Assembly: GCA_920105625.2 (NCBI GenBank)
Contig: OV050032.1
Coordinates: forward strand, 132,107,897-132,171,896
DNA: 64,000 bases
Direction of reading: 5' to 3'
Source of the DNA: Clusia tigrina
Lineage: Eukaryota > Arthropoda > Insecta > Diptera > Clusiidae
Made by a program: the position numbers and the translations under genes. The notes beneath the pieces are model-generated. The model had not been told where the DNA came from. It was given only the letters and a program-made list of their open reading frames with translations, and did not search any database. This document shows, in pieces, positions 1 through 15,451 of the stretch. Every line of letters begins with the position of its first letter. Within the stretch, counting starts at the first letter, position 1.

Positions 1-2136
1 GTTGTCAGTAAACTTGGCCTGGACATAGTATCTTCCAATCAACCAACATACTGGCCTTCAGACAGGCGGAAAACACCAGATCTGATCGATTTTGGGATAT
101 TCAAAGTCTTCCTAGATCGAATATATCTGCGAAACCGTGCTATGATCTATACTCAGACCACTCGCCAACAACAATCAAAATCAACTCCACTATTACACCC
201 CACCAGATTCACATTTAATACTACATAATAAATTTACCAACTGGATAAGCTACAAAAATTGTGCGATTAAAATATTAAATCAGCTGATGCTCTTAGGGGC
301 TAAAGTAGCTACTACTGTAAAAAACCCAATGCAGAATTAGAAACCCAATCTTCAATTCTAATGAGATCGAAGCTCTAGTTAAACAGAAAAGGAATCTGAG
401 AAGGAAATGGCAACAATCCAGATCACCAAACCTTAAAAATCAACTGTCATACTGCTCCAGGCAGCTTAGAACGATCCTTAAAGCGACAAAAGTGAAAGAA
501 CTTCTGCAGTATCTTGAAAACTTATCCCCCACTATATCTACTGATTATTCCTTATGGAGAGCAGCGAGAAACTTGAAGCGTCCCGTCCTCACCGAACCGC
601 CTCTACGTTTAAGTGACGGAACCTGGGCTAGAAATGGCAGTGAAAAGGGTACACTGTTCGCTAGCCACCTTAAAGCAGTTTTCACCCCAAATCCGCCAAT
701 AACGAGCTTCCAGTTTCCGACTTTGATTTCGAATAACACAGAAATACCTCTCGTAATAAAAAAGAAAAATATGTTTCAAGCGGTGTACAAAAACCTAAAC
801 ATTAAAAAAGCCCCGGAACATGACCAAATAACAGGTAGGATGATAAAAGAACTACCCCATTCAGCTTGTATTCTTTTACTGCATCTCTTCACCGCTATCT
901 TTCGATTCGGCTATTACCCAATAGACTGGAAAATGTCCAAAATCATCATGGTAGCGAAACCCGGCAAGGACCATACGCTCGTGTCGTCTTACAGGCCTAT
1001 CAGCCTCCTACCTCTGCTTTCGAAAATATTTGAAAAACTGTTTGTTACGGCAATATCCCCTATAATAACAGATGGGCAAATGATCCCTCAACACCAGTTT
1101 GGCTTCAGAAAACATCATAGCACGATAGAACAAGTGCATCACATTGTCTCGATTATTAGGAAGTCATTCGAAAATAAAGAATATTGCCCAGCAGTCTTCC
1201 TGAATATAACTCAGGCTTTTGACAAAGTATGGCACGAGTGCCTCTTATAAAAACTTCAAAAGTTAATGTCTCGAAACGTCCACAATCTACTCACAAACTA
1301 TTTGTCGCAGAGGAAATTTGTGGTAATGCATAAAGGGTTCACTTCAGACCCATGTGACATTCATGACGGTGTCCCGCAGGGGAGTGTACTGGGTCCTCTG
1401 CTATACTTGCTCTACACATCAGACATGCCGAGCAGCAGTCACACACTTACCTCGACGTTTGCGGATGATACAGCCATTTTATGCTCAAACTCTTGCCCTA
1501 AAACAGCTATCAGTCACCTCCAAAAACATCTTAACTTGCTGGAGGACTGGCTAGCTTACTGGAGAATTAGAGTCAACGAATCCAAATGTGCTCACGTAAC
1601 GTTCACTCTGAGAGTGGGAACATGCCCTTCTCTAAAAATAAACGGTCGATCCATCCCACAGACCGAAAACATTAAGTACTTAGGTATTCATCTTGCCCGG
1701 AAGCTCACATGGGGTAAACATATAGAAGCTAAAAAAACTCAAGTGAAACTAAAAATCAATCAACTTCACTGCCTTGTAAGCAAAAAGTCAAAACTATCCC
1801 TATCTTACAAAATACTACTATACAAAGCCTTTGTAAGGCCAATATAGACCCACGGAATCCAGCTGTGGGGAACCGCATCGCCATCTAATATTGTTAAACT
1901 CCAACGTAGCCAATCAAAATGCCTTAGGACAATCACAGGTGCACCCTGGTACTTAAAAATGAGAATATCCACAGAGATTTGAACGTATCTACAATAAAAG
2001 AAGAAATAAAAAAATGCTGCAGAAGTTACTCACAGAAGCTGAAACTACACCCGAACACCTTAGCAAGGGAGCTATTGTCCAACAAAGGTCACAAACGATT
2101 AAAAAGGAAAGATAACATTAACCTGCTACAATAGAA
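1..2136 (+). pseudogene. Jockey-like ORF2: endonuclease C-terminus and reverse transcriptase
   Basis: This ORF nicked target DNA and reverse-transcribed the element RNA at the nick. The endonuclease end is seen as PTYWPSDRRKTPDLIDF near 40-105 and as SDHSP near 150-163, which lies in another frame. RT blocks follow: YRPISLL near 990, [12 protein letters not shown] near 1370 and the catalytic FADD near 1459-1470. Lesions include a frameshift in the endonuclease, an in-frame TAA at 1248-1250, an in-frame TAG at 1845-1847 at a position that is usually Trp (RPI-x-THGIQLWG), and a frameshift near 1960 before the C-terminal KRLKRKDNINLL. No RNase H is seen, as expected for Jockey. It cannot make an active enzyme. 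Confidence 0.85.
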
Positions 2137-2332
2137 ATTAACTCTGTATATATAATCTCAACTGTACTGTGTAATGTAATGTGTACTTATGTAATCCTAT
2201 GCTAATTCATGTTATGTTCGGACCATTGGCGAAGAACATATTAATTTTAAATTAGATCTTAAGATTCGAAAACTTATTGTGAGTTTCTTATATTCTAAGA
2301 AAGATTCAATAAATAATATATATGAAAAAAAA
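1..2332 (+). mobile_element. Jockey-clade non-LTR retrotransposon, 5' end outside the window
   Basis: The left edge begins inside the endonuclease domain, the reverse transcriptase follows, and the copy ends in an A-rich tail near 2323-2332. After the coding part (to about 2136) lies a short AT-rich 3' UTR with AATAAA near 2310. The right neighbour (2336 onward) is a fragment of the Polinton-like DUF8207-type gene, so the LINE probably inserted next to or into it. The visible 2.3 kb corresponds to the last half of a full-length Jockey element. Confidence 0.85.
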
Positions 2333-2335
2333 AAT

Positions 2336-2932
2336 TTTTTTTGTACAGTAAAATAAAAGTTCAAGATATTACTGACAGTAATGCAGATGATACTTTTTCA
2401 GTCAAGGAAGCAACACAAACCATAATCAGTCAATATTAGGACCAAATTTAACACATTTGGAAAAAATTTGGTAAACTAGATAAATTAAATGGAACACATA
2501 AAGATTTAAATGGTGCATGTAAATTTGGTGGTAGTGCTTTGAAAATTTATCATGATAATACCAGACCAAAATTGGACTCGGTTTGTTGGAATGACGACAT
2601 TGAATTGGAAATTTATAAAAATATACTATTGAAGACGAATGTTTATAAACGAAATTTTGATATAAAAGAACAAGTCAAAGACACTAGATCATACAAACCT
2701 AACCAAATAAAAAGCTATTATTTCCTGAAAAAAATTATTATTAACTAAGGTGAATGATGGTTCAGGTCTCGGTTCTAGTCTTATGAGATTAAATACACTG
2801 AATTGTATTTACACATATTGGGACGATCTAAACGAACTGGTTAATTGGTTGCTATTGTTAATGTCATCGCAATCAGCTGATCACAACAATCATAATACTG
2901 AAACAGTTTCAATTGAAAAAAGGCAACATAAT

Positions 2933-2936
<4 letters not shown>
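2336..2936 (+). pseudogene. Fragment of Polinton-like DUF8207-type gene (second copy)
   Basis: This stretch aligns by eye with the interrupted gene at 9386-15410. It shares SKIKVQDI (9648 in the other copy), GTHKDLNGA, GSALKI, YKNILLKTN and LRLLMSSQSA-type blocks. It lacks the first part of the gene and about 50 codons after SALKI, and has frameshifts near 2748. It matters as a comparison sequence: it shows the region around 2425-2460 without gypsy A, which is inserted at the matching place in the main copy. Its 3' end runs straight into a (TA)n tract. Confidence 0.7.

Positions 2937-3025
<89 letters not shown>
2937..3025. repeat. (TA)n microsatellite
   Basis: About 89 bp of uninterrupted TA. 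In the paralogous gene at 15390-15420 the same position holds only a short AT-rich stretch (ATATAAATATATATAG), so this tract probably expanded from it. Confidence 0.95.
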
Positions 3026-3028
<3 letters not shown>

Positions 3029-3592
3029 ATATGGAAAAATTTCTTTTATCAAATTTTTTAAGTCTCACCGATTTGGGGTTCTGTTTTATGAAAAAAAATT
3101 ACAAAAAAATTTTATAGCGATAAGTTAAGTTTTGGGCGTGCGCACGCCCTTCAAAGTTTTATATGAGCCTTACAGTATGAACTATATTGATATATTGGTC
3201 ATATATTTTTAAAATGTCTTTTGAGCCTAAAATGGTATTATTATAAGTTGTACCTTTGATTTTTAAATTATTTAATTTAATTCTAGTCAAAAGGCAGCAA
3301 GATTTCAAATCATTTATAGCCCCCCTCCCCCTAAAATAAACGTTATAAACGCGACTTGTATAAATGACGTCTGCCATTCAATGGAAAAAAAATTTTGTGC
3401 AATACATGAAAAAAACAAAATTAGTTTTATGTTAAATACGCAAAAAATGAGCAAGCAATAATGTTAACAAAAAGCAAGTACCGCTATTTTCCATTGAAGC
3501 AAAAGAAACGTAGCAAAAATTGTGATTTATTTCATGATTAATTCATTCGAGTTTATTCTTTCCTATTGTTCTGATAAAATAAGATTACTAAA
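3026..3592. other. AT-rich stretch, no gene recognised
   Basis: No coding similarity, terminal repeat or target duplication is visible. A short GC island (GGGCGTGCGCACGCCC near 3133) forms a small palindrome. It could be the 5' flank of the degenerate gene that follows. Confidence 0.4.
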
Positions 3593-5872
3593 ATGAGTGC
3601 AAGATCCTTACGCGAAAAATATTATTTGATTGGCTATGCCTCTAATCAACTTACGGGTTCCAAGTTACCTTCAAAAAAAGAATTAATAAAGGTGTTGTTT
3701 TTTAATTGGCGTGTTGTAAATATGAGTTTACGAGAAAGTGCTAAGTTAGTTATTGAAGAACTTTTGATTTTTTGGGAAAAAGCGCGCATACCCACAAGAG
3801 AAAAGCAACATTGCATTGCAAAACTGGAAAAATTACATACAGAATGGACGAATTTAAAAAAAAGTTGTGGAAGAAATACAGATAACCAGAAAAACAAAGA
3901 AAAGACCTGGGTTGAAAGCTTAGAACAAATTTTTGACGTGGCGCATGCAAATGCCTTAGAATTAATAACTGTGGAGGAAGATAAAGCATTCTTGATAAGC
4001 CAGAGGCAGGAAAGTCGACCAGGCATTTTTTAGGAATTGATTATAAGACACTTCAAATGGAGATTCAAGCTGAACACCGCGAACAGATTAAGTTAAAGCG
4101 AGTTATATTATATTATTATAAAATATTATAAATAAGATTAATAATGAACTTAGATTATTAATGAACTTTTCTATAATAGAGGTAATTTTTTTTTTTTATG
4201 TTCAAGGTGAAACCGTGCAATTTCAGTCATCATCTGAAAGTGTTCAAAGTTTTCAAGCCACAGAGTCCCACGATGAAATTGTTAAAGTTCGCTCAAAAAA
4301 TGCAAGAGTAAAACAAACAATTATTACTCCAAAATTAGCTATTGCATTAGATTATTGCAAAATAAGTAACAGAAATGCTGTTTACATTATTTCTGCTGTA
4401 TTGCAATCATTAGGAAAAGACATTGCTGACTACATCATTAATAGATCTTCAATTCATATGGCAAGAGAAAAGATGCGTAAGAAGATGCGTTGGAACTACA
4501 AAAGAATTTTAAATTGAATAAACAAGACATTATAACATTACATTGGGATTGTAAACTTTTACTAGCATTAACGGGCAATGCAAATGTTGATAGACTTCCT
4601 ATAGTCATATCTAGTGGAGAGATGGAACAGTTGTTGGAAATACCTGCAATGAAATGTGGTTCAGGAACAGAACAAGCCGATGCTGTTTATAATTGTATTT
4701 CCAAAGGGGGTCTACAAAGAGAAATTAAATGCATTGTGTTCGATACAACTGCGGTCAATACTGGGCGCTTGAAAGGTGCATGCACGTTACTTGAAAAATC
4801 CTTAAATAGAGAACTTTTTTTGGCTGCCTTGTAGACATCACATTTACGAAATTATATTGAAAAGTATTTTTGACACCAAATTTGACTGCAGTACAAGTCC
4901 CTTCGTAAAATTATTTGAAAATTTCAAAAAAAATCGTGGAACAATTTGAATATAAACAATCGGCAGGCTGGAATTCAAGATGAATTAGCTATGTATCATT
5001 TGCAAGGGTCAAAAACCAGAATAATAAATTTTGTAAATAATGTTTTGAGTGAGAAGCAGCCTAGAGAAGATTATAAAGAGCTTTTGGAGCTTGTCCTGAT
5101 GTTTCTTGGCGAAAAATTGAACAAGTCCAAAGCAAGCGTAATGATAAGATCACCAGGAGCTTTTCATCATGCACGGTGGATGGCAAAAGCCATTTATAGC
5201 TTGAAAATATTTTTGTTGCGGAAGGAATTTGCTTTATCAGAGATTCAACTGGCAGGATTGCGTAAAATTTGTATTTTTATAATCCAAATATACATAGAGG
5301 CTTGGTTTTCTGCTCCTTCAGTCATAAAAGCACCAAATACGGACTTTACATTTTTAAATAGACTTCATAATTTCGAAAAAATTGATACAGAAGTAAGCAA
5401 GTATCTATAAAAAATTTTTAAATCATCGATGGCACTTAGGCTCAGAATCTATAGCATTTGCTTTCTTTGACAATAATGTTTCTGCTGACACAAAAAAAAA
5501 AATGAAAGCTGCTTTGCAAAATGAAAATGCAAAAATAATAAAACGCGTGATTTTAAAAAAAGAAAGAATTGCAGATGTAATTGATAATGGACTTGAACAA
5601 TTTGTTTCGTCCACAACAGCAAGATTTTTCGAAAGATTTAATATTGATAAATCTTTTTTGGAATTAGACCCTTCAATATGGCCAACCCATGAATGCTATC
5701 AAAGTGCATTTGTATATCTAAACAAATTAAAAGTAGTAAATGATGTGGCAGAAACAGGAGTTAAATTAATAGAAGATTACAATAAACTTCTGACTAAAAA
5801 CGAAGAGCAAACACAATTTCTTATGCAAGTTGTAACGGACTATCGCAAACTTTTCCCAAATTCAAATAAATC
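3593..5872 (+). pseudogene. Decayed member of a multicopy insect protein family of unknown function, possibly transposase-derived
   Basis: Pieces in shifting frames are collinear: 3593-4033 (starts MSARSLREKYYLIG, with HANALELITVEEDKAFL near its end), 4161-4517, 4490-4834 (contains FDTTAVNTGRLKGAC), 4946-5410 (PGAFHHARWMAKAIYSLKI) and 5502-5888 (VVNDVAETGVKL, LTKNEEQTQFL). I recognise this arrangement from repeated uncharacterised insect proteins but know no experimentally assigned function. The FDTT block followed by a region that would normally carry paired His residues resembles an RNase-H-fold transposase, which is inference only. At least five frameshifts or stops make it dead. It joins a mariner fragment directly at about 5873. 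Confidence 0.5.
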
Positions 5873-9345
<3,473 letters not shown>

Positions 9346-9740
9346 GCAATCAACACTTGACAAGGGCAATAGCTGAATAGGAAAAATGAATGAAAAACTT
9401 TTAAAAGATATAATTAAGACCAGAAGCATATTAAGAAAAAAATTCAAGAATATTAAGTTGGGGGAAGCAGATGCAGAAAACCTTTTAGAAGATACATTCA
9501 AACCTATTACTAAACCTCTGAATGAATTAATTGAAAAGACCAAAGCAACTGATGCAAATAATACAACAATCGATGGAAATGAATATGATTTTAAGTTTGA
9601 TAGGAAGACAAGTACTCGTATCAAAAGAAGTCAATCACATTTGTTTAGTAAAATCAAAGTTCAAGATATTGCTGACAGTAATGTTCATGATACTTTTTTC
9701 AGTCAAGGAAGCAACACAAACTCAAATCAGTCAAAATTAC

Positions 9741-10000
9741 TGTAATATACTCGGGATAATGATCAGTTGGAGTTTTAGATTGCAAAAATGAATCCCGTTC
9801 TTTATTCACACACTTTCTTTGAGACCCGTGGCTTGACTGCCGATGACAATGTGTATGTTATGAAGTAGAGCTTACAGTACTAAAGTTCACATAATGATTA
9901 CAGTACTACAGTTCACATAAAGCTTACATTATAACTTATAATCTACTAATGACACAAAGTCATATGTCTAAAAGTATGCAATAGAACTCTCTATATAACA
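9741..10000 (-). repeat. 3' LTR of gypsy A
   Basis: 260 bp, TGT...ACA. It pairs with 14614-14863. It has about 10 bp more in total than the other LTR, owing to a changed stretch near 9950-9960 and an extra GCAATAGA-like segment near 9978. Confidence 0.9.
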
Positions 10001-10215
10001 TGCGCCTCATAAAAAAAAATTTTTTATTCATTGTTATTATTATAAATAATACTTATGGTACATTTTTGTAAATTTTTTTATTTTTTTATTTTTTTATTTT
10101 TTATTTTTTATTTTTTTTATGATTGTTAATTTGTTTCGAGTTCAATTTATTACATTCAATTACTTAATTGATTTAAATTCTTGCTCATATGTTAAAATAT
10201 TATGTTGTACATCGG

Positions 10216-10506
10216 TTACTTAGATTTCTTTAGTTTAGTCATTGATTTCGTTTCTCTCATAAATGCCTCATTAATTCTGTTATTATCTTCATAGTTAAAA
10301 TCGTTAGTTGACATTTCATTTACATGTACGTTATGATTATTGTCTACATTTGGCTCTGTTTGTTTTTCTACATTTAATCTTGCGTTACTAGTTCCATATG
10401 CATTTTGGTTATGAATAACTATGTTTTCACTTACACAATTTTCATTCCTATTTGACGATTCAACTGATTGATTTGAACACGTAGGAACATGATCATGAGG
10501 TTCCAT
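10216..10506 (-). pseudogene. gypsy A integrase C-terminal tail
   Basis: A polar, Asn-rich tail (NVDNNHNVHVNEMS) that ends pol. It is in a different frame from the integrase core, the shift lying near 10655. Between them, in this frame, SKVTKQIGPRSYHCILPNN-type sequence is visible; that is the usual basic strip after a gypsy integrase core. It has no independent function. Confidence 0.55.
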
Positions 10507-10625
10507 AGAAACATTGCAAGCTACTCAACTACTTTCTGCTCCTGACCTTATTTGATCCGTATGTCGCTTTATTATTCGATTATTAGGAAGAATACAATGA
10601 TATGAACGTGGTCCGATTTGTTTCG

Positions 10626-12272
10626 TTACTTTAGAAGGAGCCCCAGTTTTTTTATTAGGATTGGTGTAGTCACGAATATAGACACTCTGCCCTTCCACTC
10701 TGCCTTTCCTTTATAGCGCGCTATACTTTTTTCTTGATTTGATAAGATATTTTCTCTTACCAGAGGAGGTTTTATAAAGTCGAACCTAGTTCTTATTGAT
10801 CTGCCAAGAAAAATATGTGCTGGACTCTCATCGGTAGTGCAATGTTTCGTATTACGATAATCTATTAAGAAACGATTTAAGACAACGTCAATATTTTCGT
10901 TGCTTATTGAATTTAAAGTTGCATATATTGATTTTTTTAATGTTTTTATAAAATTCTCTGCCTGACCATTAGTTGATGGATTACCAGGAGCTGTTAATAT
11001 ATGATGTATTTTGTTGTTATGAATAAATTTTTTGAATTCGTCTGAAACAAATTGTCTTCCATTATCTGAAACTAATGTGTGAGGAATCCCAAAACGACAA
11101 AAGGTTTCTCTCAATTTTGTGACTACAAAATTAGACGTGATGTCTTTAGTTTTAAAAACTTCGACCCATTTTGAGAAAGAGTCTATTATTACGGAAAATT
11201 AAAAATTGTTGATTGGGCCTGCAAAATCAATATGAAGTCTTTGCCAAACAGAATTGGTTGGTGACCACGGTACTAGGAAACTCTTTTCTGGACTAGGCAA
11301 TTGTTGTTGACAAGAAATACATGATTTTATTAAGTTCTCGATATCAGCATCTAATTTAGGCCACCAGAAAAATGATCTGGCCAATGCTGTGGTCTTAACT
11401 ACGCCTAGATGTGACTGATGAAGAAGTTGTAAAATGGGATTTCTGAGTTTTAAAGGTATTATGACCCTGTAGCCCCACATTAAACAATCGCGGTCCACCG
11501 TTAGTTCAGTGTCTTTATTGACAAAAGCTATGAATTCATCACCTTTTAAATCTTTGACTAATCCCTTTTTTACAGCCTCGCATATTTTTGATAGTGTCGG
11601 ATCACGTCTTGTTTCTCGACCTAGGTCTTTGAAATCAAGATTCAATACATTATCACCTTCAATATAATTGATGAAAGATTTATCAAAGTTGTCGTTTTTG
11701 TTAACGGTAGCTTGTGGCATTCGTGACAAATTGTCAGCATCGTTTAAACATCCTTTTACATATTCAATATTATATTGGAATCCTGAAAGTAGGAATGCCC
11801 ATCTTTGCATACGGGCGGCTGCCATAATGGGTAAGCCTTTAGTGTCGCCGAAAATTGACGTCAAAGGTTTATGATCTGTTCTTAACGTGAAGTTGTTCCC
11901 TATTAGATATTGTTTAAGTTTTGTTACGCAGAAGATTATTGCAAGTGCTTCTTTTTCAAGTGTGCTATAATTTTGTTCTGTCTTGGACAGAGCTCTAGAC
12001 ACAAATGCAATGGGTTTGATAATATTATTTTCAAATTTATGTGATAATATGCCTGCAATGGCATTATTTGAATCGTCGGTGGTGAGTATGATAGGCATTT
12101 TAGGATTAAAATGTACTAATACTTTATCTGAAGTGATGTCATTTTTTATTGTGTCATAGGCTTTTTGACATTGCTCTGACCATTCAAATTTAATTCCTTT
12201 TTGTAATAAACGATAGAAGGGTTTCATTTTATCAGCAAATTTGTCAATAAATTTTGAGTAATAGTTAACCAT
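10626..12272 (-). pseudogene. gypsy A RNase H and integrase region of pol
   Basis: RNase H: TTDDSNNAIAG, LEKEALAI, TDHKPLTSIFG and NDADNLSRMP are visible. Integrase: the HHCC zinc finger (LLHQSHLGVVKT ... CISCQQ), then catalytic blocks HIDFAGP, SDNGRQFVSDEF and NPSTNGQAENFIKTLK (D, D, E all present). An in-frame TAA at 11199-11201 directly after IDFAGPINNF splits the frame; downstream sequence up to 10626 continues in the same frame. The start at 12272 is only the first Met after a frameshift (VNYYSKFI), not the true polyprotein start. Role: removal of template RNA and insertion of the cDNA. Confidence 0.85.
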
Positions 12273-12399
12273 TCATTTATAGGCTCTTAATTCAGATACA
12301 TCATTGGGTTGTGGTGCTTTTACTACTGCTTCGACACGTTCTTTATTTTTACGTAAGCCATGTTTGTCTATTGTGAATCCCAGGTAAGATATTTTGTGT

Positions 12400-13170
12400 T
12401 TAAAAAAATTCACATTTGGTAGAGTTAAGTTTAAATCTTGCTATTTGTAATTTACTTAAGACAGCTTTTAAGTTTTGCAAGTGCTGCGTCATATCTTTAC
12501 CAGAAACCGTGATATCATCCTGATATACAACTGTGTATGGGATGTCACGTAGCAAAGATTCCATGGTTTTTTGAAATATTGCTGCCGCTGGTTTTACACC
12601 AAATGGTAACCTTTTCATTTTAAACGTACCTATGTGCGTAGACCAAGTACAAAGCAATTGTGATTTGTCATCTAATATTAATTGATTATAGGCTTTAGAT
12701 AAATCAAGTTTAGTGAAAAGTTCACTTCCCTGTAGAGATGCACAAATTTCGTCTATTAGGGGTAATGGGTATTTACAATCACTTAAATATTTATTTATCG
12801 TGATTTTATAGTCACCACATATGCGCAACTCGCAATTTGGTTTTACTATCGGAACTAATGGTGTTCCCCAGTCCGAACTGTCTATTTGTTCTAAAACATC
12901 TTGTTCAACAAGTTCGCGCAAGTTTTTTTTTTCCAATTTTACTTTCCAGGCTAAAGGAACTGGTCGCGGTTTGAAAAATATGGGTTTTGCGTTGTCGTTA
13001 ATAGATAAAGAAATTTTATCTAATTTATATGCGCCCAGCGAACCTCCAAATATTTCTGAATATTCATTTTTTATTTGTTCTATAATTATAGATGTCTCAT
13101 CTGACTTGTCTACAGCGTTAACTTGAATAAGTTCAAATTTAAAATCATGCAAGAAATTTCTTCCAAGCAA
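12400..13170 (-). pseudogene. gypsy A reverse transcriptase
   Basis: RT of the gypsy polyprotein. It shows DWGTPLVPIVKP, the first catalytic Asp in FTKLDLSKAYNQL, the LPFGVKPA block and the catalytic YQDD (VVYQDDITV). The frame ends at 12400 within the connection to RNase H, where a frameshift and loss of the usual RAFLGM-like segment occur. Upstream it overlaps the protease frame by 26 bp in another phase. The true product would be one fused pol polyprotein. Confidence 0.85.
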
Positions 13171-13366
13171 AGGAGGATTTAATTTTCTTAATCAAACCAT
13201 CATATTCTATTTCCTCAAAGTACTCTCCTAACACTTTTATTTTGTTTTTGTTAAAGTCGACATACGGACTATTGCAATAAGAAAGACTTACAGTTTTGTT
13301 GTATTTCTCAAGAAATGATTTTGAGATTAAGCAGCATGGAGCACCAGAATCGCATACAATGCTCAT
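13145..13366 (-). pseudogene. gypsy A aspartic protease
   Basis: The short frame starts with the active-site region VCDSGAPCCLIS (D-S-G-A). It matures Gag and Pol by self-cleavage in this family. It shares a reading phase with the zinc-knuckle Gag ORF (13409-13825) but is separated by a stop, and it is frameshifted against RT near 13175. At 73 codons it is shorter than a full retroviral-type protease, because the C-terminal part continues in the RT frame. Confidence 0.7.
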
Positions 13367-13408
13367 AGGATTTCCATTAACCTTGACAAAAACACGGTAA
13401 AGTTCAGT

Positions 13409-14324
13409 TCAATTGTCACCACTATTATTTGCGCTGTAAACAGAAAATTTGAAAGAATCATTTTCATCGCTATCCTCATTATATAAAGCACTATACTCAT
13501 CAGAACCATGTACATAATTTACGCTTCTTTGTTTTTTTCTACAAATGGACGCTAAATGACCAACTTTTTTACAATAATCGCATGTACTACTCTTAAAGCG
13601 GCATGCTGTAGACAAATGATTTCTCCAACCACAATGTTTACACGGCTGTTTCGTTGATCTTTTGGTTGTTTCTTCCGTCCTCCTTTCGTTTCTGCCTTCA
13701 TATGATTCGCGGCTGACGTTCGGGCCGTAATTGTTGTTGTTGTTGTTCCTCTGTTGATACCGTTTGTTGTTAACATAGTTGACACTGCTCTCTGCATTGT
13801 TGGAAAGCATTAATTCCATTATCATGGCTTTGCGAAGAGCTTCTTCCAGTGAAAGCTTTTCGTCTTCTTTACACAGCCTCTAAAATTTTGTCTGGAAGCC
13901 CAATGACAAATCGGTCAAGAACATTTGCTTCAAGGTGATCTTGAAATTTGCATTTTAGAGCCAGTGTTTTTGTTCTTGCAAACCATTCTGCTACTGTCTC
14001 GTTCTCACCTTTCGTTGCTGAGTGGAATATTTTTCTCTCTCTGAAGACGATGGTTGGTGGAGTATAATACATTTTTAACATTTCTATTAACTCTTTATAA
14101 GAACTGGATACAGGGGATTTAGGGCTGCATGAACTATGCAAAAGACTGTAGGGTGCAGCGCCTATTGATTTTAGTAATATGGCTTTTCTTTTGTTATCAT
14201 CGCTGCAGTCCACTTCACAAAAATAAATTTCTAATTTTTCTTTCCACAAAGGCCAAGACTCATTTTGTGGGGAGAACTGTGGAATGTGGCTCGGTTGAAT
14301 GATTGTTACTTTGTTTTCCGTCAT
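13409..14324 (-). pseudogene. gypsy A Gag
   Basis: The capsid half (14324-13869, ATG at 14324) contains WPLWKEKLEIYF and ETVAEWFARTKTLALKCKF, typical of Ty3/gypsy Gag. The nucleocapsid half (13825-13409), after a frameshift near 13870, has an Asn-rich linker (QQRNNNNNNYG) and two zinc knuckles: CKHCGWRNHLSTAC and CDYCKKVGHLASIC. An acidic end follows. Role: particle assembly and RNA packaging. Confidence 0.85.
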
Positions 14325-14613
14325 TTTTGACTTGCTTTATGTAAATGTATTCTTTATAAATATATTTTTGATTTTACAATTTTTTTTTATGTTATTTACT
14401 TTTACTGTCTGATGTTCAGTTCATTAAACTTGTATGTCCTTCACTTGTGTAAATGTATGTATACACTATTTTTTTTCTGAATGTACATACATATGTGTAC
14501 TATGTATACATATATCTCTGTTTTTTTTTTTATCTGTATATTTATACAGTTGCACAACGTGCTTATAATTAATAAACATTTAAGTTAACTCGTTTTAATC
14601 CTCGTAGCCAATT

Positions 14614-14863
14614 TGTAATATACTCGGGATAATGATCCGTTGGAGTTTTAGATTGCAAAAACGAATCCCGTTCTTTATTCACACACTTTCTTTGAGACCC
14701 GTGGCTTGACTGCCGATGACAATGTTTATGTTATGAAGTAGAGCTTACAGTACTAAAGTTCACATAATGATTACAGTACTACAGTTCACATAAAGCTTAC
14801 ATTATAACTTATATTATTATTATTATTAAGTCATATGTCTAAAAGTATACTCTCTATATAACA
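14614..14863 (-). repeat. 5' LTR of gypsy A
   Basis: 250 bp, with a short (ATT)n/(TTA)n expansion at about 14810-14828 where the partner LTR has a different sequence. Confidence 0.9.
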
Positions 14864-15451
14864 ATAACAAACAAATTTAACACATTTGGAAAAGAGTGGT
14901 CAACTAGATAAACTATATGGAACACATAAAGATTTAAATGGTGCATGGAGATTTAGTGGTAGTGCTTTAAAAATTTCTAACGATAAAATACAAATATCAG
15001 ACGAAAATTGGGTGATAACACCTGGTTTCTTTGAATTATTATTCTATAAAACACCAATGAATTATGATTACAATGAAATGGGAATTTATAAAAAGATTTT
15101 ATTGAAGACGAATGCACATAAACGAAATTTTGATGTAAAAGAACAAGTTAAAGGTACTAGATCATATAATTATAAACAAATAATAAATAAATTATTTACT
15201 GAAAAAAAATCATTAAGGGAAGTGCATGATGGTTCTGGTCTTATGAGATTAAATACACAGAATCCTATTTACATAAATTGGGATGATCCAAACGAACTGG
15301 TTGATCGGTTGCGGTTGTTAATGTCATCACAATCAGCTGGTCACAATAATCATAATAATGAGATTATTTCAATTGTTGAAGAATTGAAAGAATGTAATAT
15401 AATTATATAAATATATATAGTAAACAAAAAATCTATTTTTCCAATCTGAGA

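Larger units (their letters stand above)
9741..14863 (-). mobile_element. Ty3/gypsy LTR retrotransposon A (Mag / K02A2.6-like)
   Basis: 5.1 kb on the minus strand, gene order gag-PR-RT-RNase H-IN. The LTRs are 9741-10000 (3') and 14614-14863 (5'), starting TGTAATATACTCGGG and ending TATATAACA. Flanks are ATTAC (9736-9740) and ATAAC (14864-14868), a 5-bp target duplication with one mismatch. The sequence next to the 5' LTR reads TGGCTACGAGGATT on the minus strand and is the likely primer-binding site; I did not assign a tRNA. The LTRs differ by a few substitutions plus two indels. Several frameshifts and one clear stop show the copy is dead. Confidence 0.9.
9386..15410 (+). pseudogene. Polinton-like DUF8207-type protein gene, split by gypsy A
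   Basis: The first exon-like part (9386-9740, ATG at 9386) encodes a charged, helical N-terminus (RKKFKNIKLGEADAENLLE, FKPITKPLNELIE). After gypsy A the frame resumes near 14886 with GTHKDLNGAWRFSGSALKI, ITPGFFELLFYKTP, YKKILLKTNAHKRNFDV and a C-terminal LRLLMSSQSAGHNNHNNEI tail. I associate the TPG-ELL / LL-TNAH pattern with DUF8207, a domain frequent in insect Polinton-like loci whose role is unknown. Apart from the retroelement both halves are largely open, so the gypsy insertion may be the main lesion. A second, gypsy-free fragment lies at 2336-2936. Confidence 0.65.

Noticed and set aside
9386..9745. Independent small gene at 9386-9745
   Set aside because: It is the N-terminal part of the DUF8207-like gene cut by the gypsy A LTR; the last codon belongs to the LTR.
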